From NCBI GenBank assembly GCA_964486135.1, contig CAZAKT010000014.1, forward strand, positions 1 to 42,742: a stretch of 42,742 nt of DNA, read 5' to 3'. The stretch comes from UBA4923 sp964486135. GTDB taxonomy: Bacteria; Bacillota; Clostridia; Saccharofermentanales; DTU023. Shown here one piece after another: positions 24,325-32,192 of the stretch; positions within the stretch are counted from its first letter, which is position 1, and each line of letters starts with the position of its first letter. Made by a program: the position numbers and the translations under genes. The notes under the pieces were generated by a model, which was not told the origin of the DNA, made no database searches, and worked only from the letters and a program-made list of their open reading frames with translations.

Positions 24325-24795
24325 ATGTCTTTTAGTCGGGTGAAGAAGTTTTTTGAAGAGGCCGGTCTTGGCGACAGGGTCAAGGTCCTGCGGGAATCCA
24401 GCGCCACGGTTGAACTGGCCGCCCAGGCACTGGACTGTGAGACTGGGCAAATTGTTAAAACCCTGTCTTTCCTGGTCGACGGTCAGCCCCTCATGGTGGT
24501 CTGCGCGGGGAATGTAAGAGTCCATAATCCAAAATTCAAGGCCCGTTTTCTCAAGCGGCCCAAAATGATTCAGGCGGGACAGGTCCTGGAGTACACAGGT
24601 CATGAGGTCGGCGGTGTCTGCCCCTTTGCCGTCAAGGAGGGCGTTGACATCTACCTGGATGAATCCCTGAAGGCGAACAATATCCTTTATCCGGGCGCCG
24701 GCAGTTCCCGGAGCCTGGTCGAGCTGACCCTTGAGGAATTGGAGGAGTGCGCCAAGCCAACCGCTTGGATCGATGTCTGCCAACCGGTCGACTGA
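24325..24795 (+). CDS. YbaK/EbsC-family aminoacyl-tRNA deacylase
   Basis: 156 residues, usual family length. YbaK/ProX-type domain, which removes wrongly attached amino acids (for example Cys or Ala on tRNA-Pro). Seen are the N-terminal helix MSFSRVKKFFEEAG, QIVKTLSFLVDGQPLMVVCAGNVRV (the Lys of the active-site strand), HEVGGVCPFAV (the conserved G.V.P loop) and the final DESL and AGSSRSLVELT segments. Start ATG 24325 has AAAGGA 7 bases upstream. Last gene of the plus-strand group; convergent with the aldehyde dehydrogenase. Exact tRNA substrate cannot be told. Confidence 0.9.
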   Translation: MSFSRVKKFFEEAGLGDRVKVLRESSATVELAAQALDCETGQIVKTLSFLVDGQPLMVVCAGNVRVHNPKFKARFLKRPKMIQAGQVLEYTGHEVGGVCPFAVKEGVDIYLDESLKANNILYPGAGSSRSLVELTLEELEECAKPTAWIDVCQPVD

Positions 24796-24835
24796 TTGCC
24801 AAGAAGCTCCTTTCGGCAGGAATCAGGTGCTGGTC

Positions 24836-26260
24836 TCAACGCAAGAGCTTCCTTAAGAGCTTGAACCAGCGTTCTGAATAAGGATGGTAACGGACGGGCA
24901 GGTCAATCCTCTTGCTTTGTCTGATCAGGCTCCTCATATGACTGAAGGTCTCAAAACTCCTGTAGCCGTGATAGGAACCCATTCCTGACTCCCCTACCCC
25001 ACCAAAGGGCAGATAGGGTGAGGTCAGGTGCATGATGGTGTCATTGATGGCGCCTCCGCCAAAGGAACAGCTGTCAAGGACGCGTCGCTCCCTGGCCTTG
25101 TCGGCTGTAAAGAGATAAAGGGCCAGGGGTTTCGGCCGGTTGCGGATGAAGCGGATACACTCGTCCAAGTCCTGGAAGCTGATCATGGGCAGGAGGGGAC
25201 CAAATATCTCCTCCTTCATGAGGGCGGACTCGGGATCCACCTGGTCCAGGAGGGTAGGCTCGATGAAGCGGCTGGCCTTGTCCCTACCGCCACCGACTAC
25301 AAGGGTCTGCCCCTCAAGGAGGCCCTCCAGGCGTCGGAAATGCTTGTCACTGATAATACGGGGATAGTCGCTGTAGTCAGCATCCGGGAAGAATTCAAGC
25401 AGGGCCTTCTTGAACTCTTCGATAAAGGCCTGCTTGACCCGACTGTCAATCAAGAGGTAATCCGGCGCCACACAGGTCTGCCCGGCATTCAAGACTTTAC
25501 CAAAGGCGATACGCCGGGCCGCCAGCTTGAGATTGGCTGTCTCATCCACGATCACGGGGCTCTTTCCCCCCAGCTCCAGGACCAGGGGGGTCAGGTGGCT
25601 GGAGGCTGCCTCCATGACAAGCTTTCCAACCACCGGGCTTCCTGTGAAAAAGATGAAGTCAAATTTCTCTTCAAGAAGGGCCGCATTCTCCTTCCTGCCT
25701 CCCTCCACGACCGCCACAAGCTCGGGCGGAAATAGATCCTGGAGAAGATTGGCAAGAAGCTGGCTGGTCGCAGGGGCATAGGCAGACGGTTTGACCAGGC
25801 TGCAATTGCCGGCCGCCAGGGAGGCCACGAGGGGGTTGAGGGTCAGCTGGATCGGGTAATTCCAAGGCGACATAATCAAGACCACCCCATAGGGCTCAGG
25901 AACAATCATGCTCCTGGCCGGCATAAGCGCGGGAGGAGACTTGACCCCGCGTGCCTTGACCCAGCGGGGGAGGCGCTTCATAATGAACCGTATTTCCGAG
26001 AGGACAATCCCCGTCTCCGTCATATAGGTCTCAAAAGGCGACTTGTTCAGGTCCTCCTTGACCGCCCGGTTGATCTCCGCCTCATTATTGATGAGGCCGT
26101 CCCGCAAGCGGCGGAGGCAGTCCTGGCGAAAGGCCAGGGGCCGGGTTTGCCCACTGTCAAAGAGTTCCCTCTGCCTTTGGACCAACTCCTGTATTTGCGC
26201 CTTTTTACGGCTCACTGTTGACGGATCCTGGCCGCCCTTTTTTGAATATGAATGATCCAT
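24836..26260 (-). CDS. Class-3-type aldehyde dehydrogenase
   Basis: 474 residues from ATG 26258-26260, preceded by TTGGAGG; an ATG at 26287 is possible but has only a weak site. Oxidises an aldehyde to the acid with NAD(P)+. Motifs: PWNYP (cofactor site), FFTGS, LELGGKSP with catalytic Glu about 229, and NAGQTCVAPDY with the nucleophile Cys about 263. Sequence style (PWNYPIQL, APDYLLID, GGVGESGMGSYHG) is that of the class-3/fatty aldehyde dehydrogenases, which favour medium or long aliphatic or aromatic aldehydes. Last gene of the five-gene operon; the alcohol dehydrogenase upstream could supply its aldehyde. Confidence 0.93.
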   Translation of the reverse strand: MDHSYSKKGGQDPSTVSRKKAQIQELVQRQRELFDSGQTRPLAFRQDCLRRLRDGLINNEAEINRAVKEDLNKSPFETYMTETGIVLSEIRFIMKRLPRWVKARGVKSPPALMPARSMIVPEPYGVVLIMSPWNYPIQLTLNPLVASLAAGNCSLVKPSAYAPATSQLLANLLQDLFPPELVAVVEGGRKENAALLEEKFDFIFFTGSPVVGKLVMEAASSHLTPLVLELGGKSPVIVDETANLKLAARRIAFGKVLNAGQTCVAPDYLLIDSRVKQAFIEEFKKALLEFFPDADYSDYPRIISDKHFRRLEGLLEGQTLVVGGGRDKASRFIEPTLLDQVDPESALMKEEIFGPLLPMISFQDLDECIRFIRNRPKPLALYLFTADKARERRVLDSCSFGGGAINDTIMHLTSPYLPFGGVGESGMGSYHGYRSFETFSHMRSLIRQSKRIDLPVRYHPYSERWFKLLRKLLR

Positions 26261-26294
26261 CCTGGCCTCCAAAGGATTATTTCCCATTGCCAGC

Positions 26295-27506
26295 CTACTG
26301 GCAGTCGATCACGATTTTGACCACACCGGGCGGATTTTCCATGGCAAGACGAAGGGCCTTCTTGTAGTCGGCCAGGGGGAAATGCTGGGTAACAAACCCC
26401 TCCACCGAGTACCTGCCGTCCCGGATCCACTCCTGGGCCAGGTCAAAGGTGTAAAGCTCACGCCCATCAATCTTTTCCATACCATGGGCGTTGACTCCGA
26501 CGACCCTGAGTTCCTGCCACCAGATGGGCGATTCATCGAAGCTGACCGCATTCATATGATGGCCGATCTTGATAAAGCTACCGCGGGCCCGCAGGAGACG
26601 AAGGCCCGTATGGTTGGACCAGTTGCCTCCGATGCAGTCGTAGACCTTGTCGAAGCCGCCAAAGAAGTATTTGTTCTTGCTCATTCCGGTATAGACCGGG
26701 CTACCGCCCGTCGCCCGGCTGGTCGCTTCATAAGGGTCGCCTTCTAGAACCTGGTCCGCCCCCAGTCGGAGGGCAAAAGCCTGCTTGGAGGGCACCCTCT
26801 CCATAACCCATAGCTGACAGTCAGGCTGAAGAATCTTGAGTGCCTGAACCAAGCCGAGACCGATCGTGCCGCAGCCCATAACCAGGACCTTGTCTCCGGC
26901 TTCCGGCGGAGCGCACAAGGCCGAGTGGATGGATACGGAGCTAGGTTCAATCATAACGGCCTCCTCATCAGACAGTTCGGGGTAGACCTTGGCCAGGCCC
27001 CGGGCCGGGTAGAGGAAACTGTCCGACCAACCGGCGCCCAGGTCCTGCAAGGGCACGGGAGGAGCTTCGCCGTAATTGAGACAGAAATTGTAATTTCCCT
27101 CCTGGCAATAGGGACAGGGGGGAGTAATCCCCTTGGTGTCACAGCCGGCCATATAGGCCCGGATGGTCACCCGATCCCCAACCACAAGCTCCTTCACCGC
27201 GGGCCCCACCTCACTGACGACTCCGACATTCTCATGTCCCAGGAAGGTCCGCTGGGAGCCCGGTATGGGTTCGAAGGCGGAGTTGGTCCCTGTCGTCGCC
27301 TTGAAAAAACTGACATCCGTCCCGCAAAGGCCGCAGGCGATGTTCCTTACCCTCACCCAGTTATCCGCCGGCAGGGGCTGGTCCGGAAAATCTTCACGGT
27401 ATTTGACCGCGTTCAGGCCCGTGTAGAGCATCCACTTGGCGTAGCGGCTGGCAAACTTGGTCGCCAGGATCCGGGGTATGTCCTTGTCAAAATAAACAGC
27501 GCGCAT
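26295..27506 (-). CDS. Zinc-dependent medium-chain alcohol dehydrogenase
   Basis: 403 residues, longer than the usual 340-380 because of an N-terminal extension and a loop near 270-290. Catalytic zinc ligands are seen in CGLCGTD (Cys61) and GHENVG (His91-Glu92). The structural zinc is held by Cys122, Cys131, Cys134 and Cys142 (CPYC..G...FC). The NAD-binding fold has GCGTIGLG. The Trp/Tyr-rich N-terminus (YAKWMLYTGLNAVKY) is unusual and may shape a bulky substrate pocket. Start ATG 27504-27506 has GGAGG 6 bases upstream. Fourth gene of the operon, 23 bases after the SCP2-like gene. Substrate (polyol, sugar or lipid alcohol) unknown. Confidence 0.92.
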   Translation of the reverse strand: MRAVYFDKDIPRILATKFASRYAKWMLYTGLNAVKYREDFPDQPLPADNWVRVRNIACGLCGTDVSFFKATTGTNSAFEPIPGSQRTFLGHENVGVVSEVGPAVKELVVGDRVTIRAYMAGCDTKGITPPCPYCQEGNYNFCLNYGEAPPVPLQDLGAGWSDSFLYPARGLAKVYPELSDEEAVMIEPSSVSIHSALCAPPEAGDKVLVMGCGTIGLGLVQALKILQPDCQLWVMERVPSKQAFALRLGADQVLEGDPYEATSRATGGSPVYTGMSKNKYFFGGFDKVYDCIGGNWSNHTGLRLLRARGSFIKIGHHMNAVSFDESPIWWQELRVVGVNAHGMEKIDGRELYTFDLAQEWIRDGRYSVEGFVTQHFPLADYKKALRLAMENPPGVVKIVIDCQ

Positions 27507-27529
27507 AAAACACCTCCATCAAGGCCCTG

Positions 27530-28315
27530 TCAACTCAGCCTGGCCTGGAGGACCGACATATAGTCATTCAGGTAACAGGCATATTCGGGCGAACCGATTG
27601 TTTCCACGTAACCCCTCTCCACACCTTCCACAAATTCAACCTCTTTCCCCAGCACTTTGAGCGCCCCCTCCAAGGAACGGAAAAGGAAGAGGACGAAGGG
27701 GGTCCGGCGGGTGTAGACCCCGTGGCCGGACTTGGACTGGCCCGCCTTCACCCGGAGGTAGGAGGCGATGAAGTGGGGGTCATCCCCGTGCTCAACGATA
27801 AACTGATAGATACGGTCTGGCTGTCGGGCGACAAAGGCCTGCATGTCCGGATCTCCCAGCTTGTTGTATTTGGAGAGGGCCCGGGTAATCATATAGAGGC
27901 TGGCCTTGACCTTGAGGATACGCTCTTCCTCATCCCTGAGCTTGGCATTGTCCTTGGTCATGATCTTCAAGCCCATGAGCAGGGACAGGAAATCGGGCAG
28001 GAGGCCCAGCTTTCCACGAATCCGGGGTAAAGCCAGGCCCCCTTTGAGGAGAGTATTCATTTTCTCAGGACTCGAAAAGGTCAAGCTGAGGTCGGCCCGT
28101 TCAGCCGGGCCCTGTGTCACCTTGACCTGGCCCCGGTCAAAGTCCAGATGACAGCAGATCAGTTCATCTTTATATTTGGCGCCGAATTGAACGGTCGCCC
28201 GCTTATCCTTGAATTTTTCACTCAGTTTGCTGTCGTCATCCAGCAGTACCTGCATGGTCGGGAAAACCGCATCCAAAAACAGTTTTGTCGTCATCAGTTC
28301 CGTGTCAGAAGCCAT
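27530..28315 (-). CDS. SCP2-like lipid-binding domain protein
   Basis: 261 residues. The N-terminal part (about 15-125) follows the SCP2/sterol-carrier pattern: a beta strand with VQF, a hydrophobic strand ending in HLDF, then VTQGPAERADLSLTFSSPEKMNTLLKGG and a helix with a KLGLLPDFLSLL run. SCP2 folds bind a lipid or acyl chain in a hydrophobic tunnel. The C-terminal half is helical and not recognised. GGGAGG lies 6 bases before ATG 28313-28315, and the gene sits 18 bases after tktC and 23 before the alcohol dehydrogenase, so it belongs to the same transcript. A lipid carrier among transketolase and dehydrogenase genes is unexpected. Domain call moderately sure. Confidence 0.72.
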   Translation of the reverse strand: MASDTELMTTKLFLDAVFPTMQVLLDDDSKLSEKFKDKRATVQFGAKYKDELICCHLDFDRGQVKVTQGPAERADLSLTFSSPEKMNTLLKGGLALPRIRGKLGLLPDFLSLLMGLKIMTKDNAKLRDEEERILKVKASLYMITRALSKYNKLGDPDMQAFVARQPDRIYQFIVEHGDDPHFIASYLRVKAGQSKSGHGVYTRRTPFVLFLFRSLEGALKVLGKEVEFVEGVERGYVETIGSPEYACYLNDYMSVLQARLS

Positions 28316-28333
28316 AGCACACCTCCCCGCTCC

Positions 28334-29347
28334 CTAGTCATCCGTCCAGTCCTCATCGGCCTCGAACTCCCGGCCCATCATACCCCGCACCTTGTCAACA
28401 ATCCCGTTGGCATCCAGGCCGTAATGGGTGTAAAGATCCTCGGCATATCCGATGGTGGCATATTCATCCTGGAGGCCGTGCTTGACAAAAACACAGCCCT
28501 TGCCGCTTTCGGCAATCACCGAGGCCACCGCATCACCCAGACCGCCGATGACATTGTGTTCTTCAATGGTCAGGATGCGACGGGTGTCCTCCACAGCCTT
28601 GACAATGGCCTCACGGTCGATCGGTTTGATGGTGTGCATGTTGATGACCCTGACTGAAAGTCCGTCCTGTTCTTCCAGGGTCCGGGCCGCATTGATGGAT
28701 TGAAGAACCGCAATACCGCAACAGATAATGGTCAGGTCAGTGCCCTCCCTCATACAGACGGAGCGGCCAATCTCAAAGTCGTAGTTTTCGTCCGAGTAGC
28801 AGGGCGGTTCGAAGCCCCGTCCGATCCGGATATAGACGGGCCCCGGGACATCGATACAGGCGCGCACAGCCCGCGAAGTCTCAATCCCGTCCGCAGGGCA
28901 GATAACGGTCATATTGGCCATAGACCGCATGACAGCCAAATCCTCTGTGGCATGATGGGTGGTGCCGGCATGACCGAAGGATATCCCCGCGTGGGTTGCG
29001 ATAATCTTTACCGGTACATTCTGGTAGGCGATATCGGTCCTCACCTGCTCCCCTGCCCTCAGGCAGGCAAAGACGGCCATGGTGGAGGCGAAGGGGATCA
29101 GGCCTACCTTGGCCAGACCGGCCGCAATACCCATAAGATTCTGTTCGGCAATGCCTACGTTGAAAAAACGGTCCGGAAAGGCCTCTCCAAAATGGACGAT
29201 AGCTGTCGTCTTTTCCAAATCGGCTGTGACACCGACTATCTTGTCATTGTGTTTTCCCAACTCGGCCAAGGTGCGTCCGTAGATTTCCCGGGGGGTCATG
29301 GTCGCCGCATCGTAGGCGGTCCAATTGGTTCCTGTTACTACTGACAT
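28334..29347 (-). CDS. Transketolase, C-terminal subunit
   Basis: 337 residues. Pyrimidine-binding and C-terminal domains of a split transketolase; it works with the N-terminal subunit encoded directly upstream (gap 5 bases). NVGIAEQNLMGIAAGLAKVG holds the Glu68 that activates thiamine diphosphate. THAGISFGHAGTTHHATED and PVYIRIGRG are conserved. The split arrangement is typical of many Clostridia and archaea. Such pairs act in the pentose phosphate pathway, or in special catabolic routes when placed in operons with dehydrogenases, as here. Start ATG 29345-29347 has GGAGG 9 bases upstream. Confidence 0.93.
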   Translation of the reverse strand: MSVVTGTNWTAYDAATMTPREIYGRTLAELGKHNDKIVGVTADLEKTTAIVHFGEAFPDRFFNVGIAEQNLMGIAAGLAKVGLIPFASTMAVFACLRAGEQVRTDIAYQNVPVKIIATHAGISFGHAGTTHHATEDLAVMRSMANMTVICPADGIETSRAVRACIDVPGPVYIRIGRGFEPPCYSDENYDFEIGRSVCMREGTDLTIICCGIAVLQSINAARTLEEQDGLSVRVINMHTIKPIDREAIVKAVEDTRRILTIEEHNVIGGLGDAVASVIAESGKGCVFVKHGLQDEYATIGYAEDLYTHYGLDANGIVDKVRGMMGREFEADEDWTDD

Positions 29348-29352
29348 ATCAG

Positions 29353-30192
29353 CTAACCTCCGTATGTATTGATAATCGAAGCCTTGGCCCGTGAAGCCAG
29401 TTCTGAGTCACCGGATGCGTAATGGAAAAGCACGCTGTCCTCCATGAAGTCGACTCCCTTGCCCTTGATTGTCTGCGCCACCAGGACGACCGGCTTCTCC
29501 TCGGCGGCCCAGGCCGACGCCAGGGCTTCATCCAAAGCATCAAGATCGTGGCCATCCACATCCAGCACTTCCCAGCCGAAGGCCCGCCACTTGTCGGACA
29601 GGGGCTCCAGGGCCATGACATCCTCAGTGAAACCATCGATCATGAGCCGGTTTCGGTCAACGATGGCGATCAGGTGGTTGAGCTTGAAGTGGGCCGCCGA
29701 CATGGCGGCTTCCCAGACACTGCCCTCGCAGCATTCACCGTCGCCCAGGAGGACAAGCGTCCGAAAGTCCTTCCCCAGATAGCGCGCCCCCAGTGCCATG
29801 CCAACGCCCATGGACAGGCCGTGGCCCAGGGATCCGGCCGAAGCGTCACAGCCGATTACCTTGTTGCAGTCCGGATGCATGGCGAAGGGACTGCCGAAAT
29901 GATTGAAGGTCCTGAGCAGGTCTTCCGGGAAATAACCACGCTTGGCAAGGGTCGGGATCAAGCCCGCGGCTGCATGTCCCTTGGACAGGATGAAGCGGTC
30001 CCGATCCTCCCATCCAGCTTCTTCCGGTCTGATATTCAAATACTTGAAATAGAGCAGGGTCAGTATGTCTGCAATACTGAGTGACCCCCCAATGTGTGCC
30101 CCGCCCGACCAGGTCATAACATCGACCATGGTGAGGCGCAATTCGCGCGCAATAGCTTCCAGTTCATGCTTCTTCTCGGGTGAAAGTGCCAT
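29353..30192 (-). CDS. Transketolase, N-terminal subunit
   Basis: 279 residues. Thiamine-diphosphate-binding half of the split enzyme, which transfers two-carbon ketol units between sugar phosphates. Seen are HIGGSLS (33-39), SKGHAA (70-75), GSLGHGLSMGVGMALG (120-135), and the ThDP/Mg motif GDGECCEGSVWEA (150-162) ending with DRN (179-181). First gene of the five-gene operon; GGAGGGAG lies 7 bases before ATG 30190-30192. A possible promoter on the minus strand is CGGACA, 18 bases, TAAAAT. Whether this is the cell's only transketolase or a pathway-specific one cannot be told from the window. Confidence 0.94.
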   Translation of the reverse strand: MALSPEKKHELEAIARELRLTMVDVMTWSGGAHIGGSLSIADILTLLYFKYLNIRPEEAGWEDRDRFILSKGHAAAGLIPTLAKRGYFPEDLLRTFNHFGSPFAMHPDCNKVIGCDASAGSLGHGLSMGVGMALGARYLGKDFRTLVLLGDGECCEGSVWEAAMSAAHFKLNHLIAIVDRNRLMIDGFTEDVMALEPLSDKWRAFGWEVLDVDGHDLDALDEALASAWAAEEKPVVLVAQTIKGKGVDFMEDSVLFHYASGDSELASRAKASIINTYGG

Positions 30193-30360
30193 AGATTATC
30201 TCCCTCCATTTATGATGGGCCGGACAAAGCCTCCAGAAAATCGAAAAATACATCCAACCAATCTTTATGTATTTTACACGATAAAGGGCGCTTATGTCCG
30301 GCTGATCATCGGCATTTTGCCCAAGACAGGTCCGGGGGTTAATGTGTTGGAAGATAACTC

Positions 30361-30392
30361 GCCCGCCCTACCGGCTTACGGGTAAGGCGGGC
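30361..30392 (-). terminator. Terminator hairpin after mgtE
   Basis: On the minus strand GCCCGCCTTACC, an 8-base loop and GGTAGGGCGGGC form a 12-pair stem (one G-T pair) 12 bases after the mgtE stop. Only a weak T-containing tail follows (GAGTTATCTT). Confidence 0.6.
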
Positions 30393-30403
30393 AAGGAGAG
30401 GAC

Positions 30404-31741
30404 TCAAAGCCCCAAGAGAGCGGTCGCGACTGCAAAGTAGACGATAAGAGCCAGGGCATCCACAATGGTCGTAATAAGCGGGCCCGCCATGATGGCGGGA
30501 TCGATCTTCAATTTCTTTGCTATCAGCGGAAGTACTCCGCCCACAATCTTTGATGCCATTACCGTAACGATGATGGTGATGGATACCGTAATGGCCACGG
30601 ACATGTCTGTCTTTTCCAGTAGGAGCAGGCGTATAAAATTCGTCACTGCCAGGGCAGTCCCTACCAGGAAACTCACGCTCAGTTCTTTCCAAATGACCTT
30701 CCACCAGTCGCCAGTCGTAATTTCACCAATAGCCAGACCCCGGATGACTAGGGTGGAAGACTGGCTGCCTGAATTTCCCCCCGTATCCATCAACATGGGA
30801 ATGAAGGCGCTCAAAACAACCACCTGGGTTAATATGTCCTCGAATCTCCCCATGATCCGGCCGGTGAAGGTCGCCGATACCATCAGGACCAGAAGCCAGG
30901 GAAGCCTGTGTCTAGCCATGGCAAATATCCCGGTCGTCAGATAGGCCTCTTCTGACGGGGACATAGCGGCCATTCTTTGAAAGTCCTCGGTCGCTTCCTG
31001 CTCCATGATGTCGATGATGTCGTCGACGGTGATGATCCCGGTCAGCCGGTTCTCGTTATCGATGACCGGCAAGGCCAGGTAGCCGTATTTCTTGAAGGAA
31101 TGAGCCACGTCCTCCTGGTCGTCATGGGTATTGACATGGACAATCTCGGGCTCCATGATGTCTTCAATTATCAAGTCTTCATCGGAGGTGACCAGGGTCC
31201 GGAGGGAGATGATGCCTTCCAGTCTTCTCTCGCTGTCCGTTACATAACAGGTATAGATGGTCTCTTTTGTCATGCCTGTCCTTTTTATCCGGGCCAAGGC
31301 CTCCTTGACCGTCATCGATTTTTTAAGATCGACATATTCGATGGTCATCAGGCTGCCGGCGGAATCCTCAGGGTACATGAGAAACTGATTGATCAGGGCC
31401 CTCTCCTCTTCTCCCGCGACGCTCAGGATCTTCTTTACCAGGTTGGCTGGCATTTCCTCAATCAAGTCAACCCTGTCATCGAAAAAGAGCTCATCCATTA
31501 TTTCCTTCAACTCTTCATGGGTGACCGCGTTGACAATACTCAGTTGTTGGTCAGCTGTAAAACGTGAAAAGACCTCTGCCGCCATTTTCTTGGGCAGCAT
31601 CCTGAAAAGGAGGAGGGTCATATAGGGGTCACAATCTTTCAGAAGGTCCGTGACATCTGCCTCATTCATTGTTGACAAGACCGTGCTTGCCTTGATGAAG
31701 TCCTTTGCTTCGATCAATTTTTCTATTTCATTTGTCTTCAT
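30404..31741 (-). CDS. mgtE: MgtE magnesium transporter
   Basis: About 445 residues. Mg2+ channel of the cytoplasmic membrane, gated by its own cytoplasmic Mg2+ sensor. Order of parts: an N-terminal superhelical domain (1-125, ending in the typical YPEDSAGSLMT), two CBS domains (about 130-250, with GIISLRTL and LTGIITVDDIIDI), a connecting helix and five membrane helices (about 280-444) with the pore segment MLMDTGGNSGSQSS. I start at ATG 31739-31741, because the ATG at 31766-31768 sits inside the T run of the upstream terminator. GGGAG lies 10 bases before the chosen start. An M-box riboswitch and terminator precede it. Confidence 0.95.
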   Translation of the reverse strand: MKTNEIEKLIEAKDFIKASTVLSTMNEADVTDLLKDCDPYMTLLLFRMLPKKMAAEVFSRFTADQQLSIVNAVTHEELKEIMDELFFDDRVDLIEEMPANLVKKILSVAGEEERALINQFLMYPEDSAGSLMTIEYVDLKKSMTVKEALARIKRTGMTKETIYTCYVTDSERRLEGIISLRTLVTSDEDLIIEDIMEPEIVHVNTHDDQEDVAHSFKKYGYLALPVIDNENRLTGIITVDDIIDIMEQEATEDFQRMAAMSPSEEAYLTTGIFAMARHRLPWLLVLMVSATFTGRIMGRFEDILTQVVVLSAFIPMLMDTGGNSGSQSSTLVIRGLAIGEITTGDWWKVIWKELSVSFLVGTALAVTNFIRLLLLEKTDMSVAITVSITIIVTVMASKIVGGVLPLIAKKLKIDPAIMAGPLITTIVDALALIVYFAVATALLGL

Positions 31742-31768
31742 CCTCAACAAACTCCCATTTTTACCCAT

Positions 31769-31810
31769 AAAAAAGCCCCCTGGTCCTCAAAGAGACTATG
31801 GAGCCTTTTG
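31769..31810 (-). terminator. Regulated intrinsic terminator of the M-box leader
   Basis: Minus strand: AAAAGGCTCC, about 18 bases, GGGGGCTTTTTT. The arms pair with one mismatch and a T run follows directly, 28 bases before the mgtE start. This is where Mg2+-bound M-box RNA would stop transcription. Confidence 0.75.
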
Positions 31811-31839
31811 TCACATATAATCCCGTTTGAGCTTTAACA

Positions 31840-31965
31840 CTGCGAGGCGGTGAAACTGCATTGGTTGAAGCCTTCATCGACAGCAACTGTTCATACCAGC
31901 TCATAGTGTCTCCACTATTTCGCGGCAGCAATCCATATCCTCGCAGGAGCCTTACCTACCGAGTA
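31840..31965 (-). ncRNA. M-box (ykoK) magnesium riboswitch aptamer
   Basis: Read on the minus strand, the leader holds the conserved blocks of the M-box in order: GGTAGGTAAGGCTCCT, ATATGGATTGCTGCCGCG AAA (31921-31945 region), a hairpin GTGGAGACAC, then a long paired arm with GGCTTCAACCAATGC. GAGGCTCCT, ATATGG, GCTGCC and GAAAT are the recognisable family elements. M-box RNAs fold when Mg2+ is plentiful and here would favour the terminator at 31769-31810, lowering MgtE synthesis. Edges are approximate. Confidence 0.88.
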
Positions 31966-31986
31966 TTCTGTTGATAATCCGTATAA

Positions 31987-32015
31987 ACGATAGCCCATAG
32001 GACATTCAATGTCAA
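31987..32015 (-). promoter_or_regulatory. Promoter of the M-box-mgtE transcript
   Basis: Minus strand: TTGACA (32010-32015), 17 bases, TATCGT (31987-31992). Transcription would start about 15-20 bases before the M-box core. Confidence 0.6.
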
Positions 32016-32192
32016 AGCCAAAGCTGGCCGAAAAGAACAGGAAATAAAGATCGGTCGGCGTAAAGTCCTGCTCCCGGGTAGTCAAGGCCAGGGCCGTCTG
32101 CGCCACCGCCAGCATTTAGAAGGGATCAGCCAGAGATTGCCCCTCTTCTTCACCCCTTGAATTCTCCCCCCACACAATAGGAGGTGACCATT

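Noticed and set aside
24796..24835. Terminator between ybaK-like gene and aldehyde dehydrogenase
   Set aside because: The only pairing (TTGCC with GGCAG) is short and lacks a T run.
31915..32115. 66-codon minus-strand frame upstream of mgtE
   Set aside because: It covers the promoter and the conserved 5' part of the M-box aptamer and has no ribosome site.
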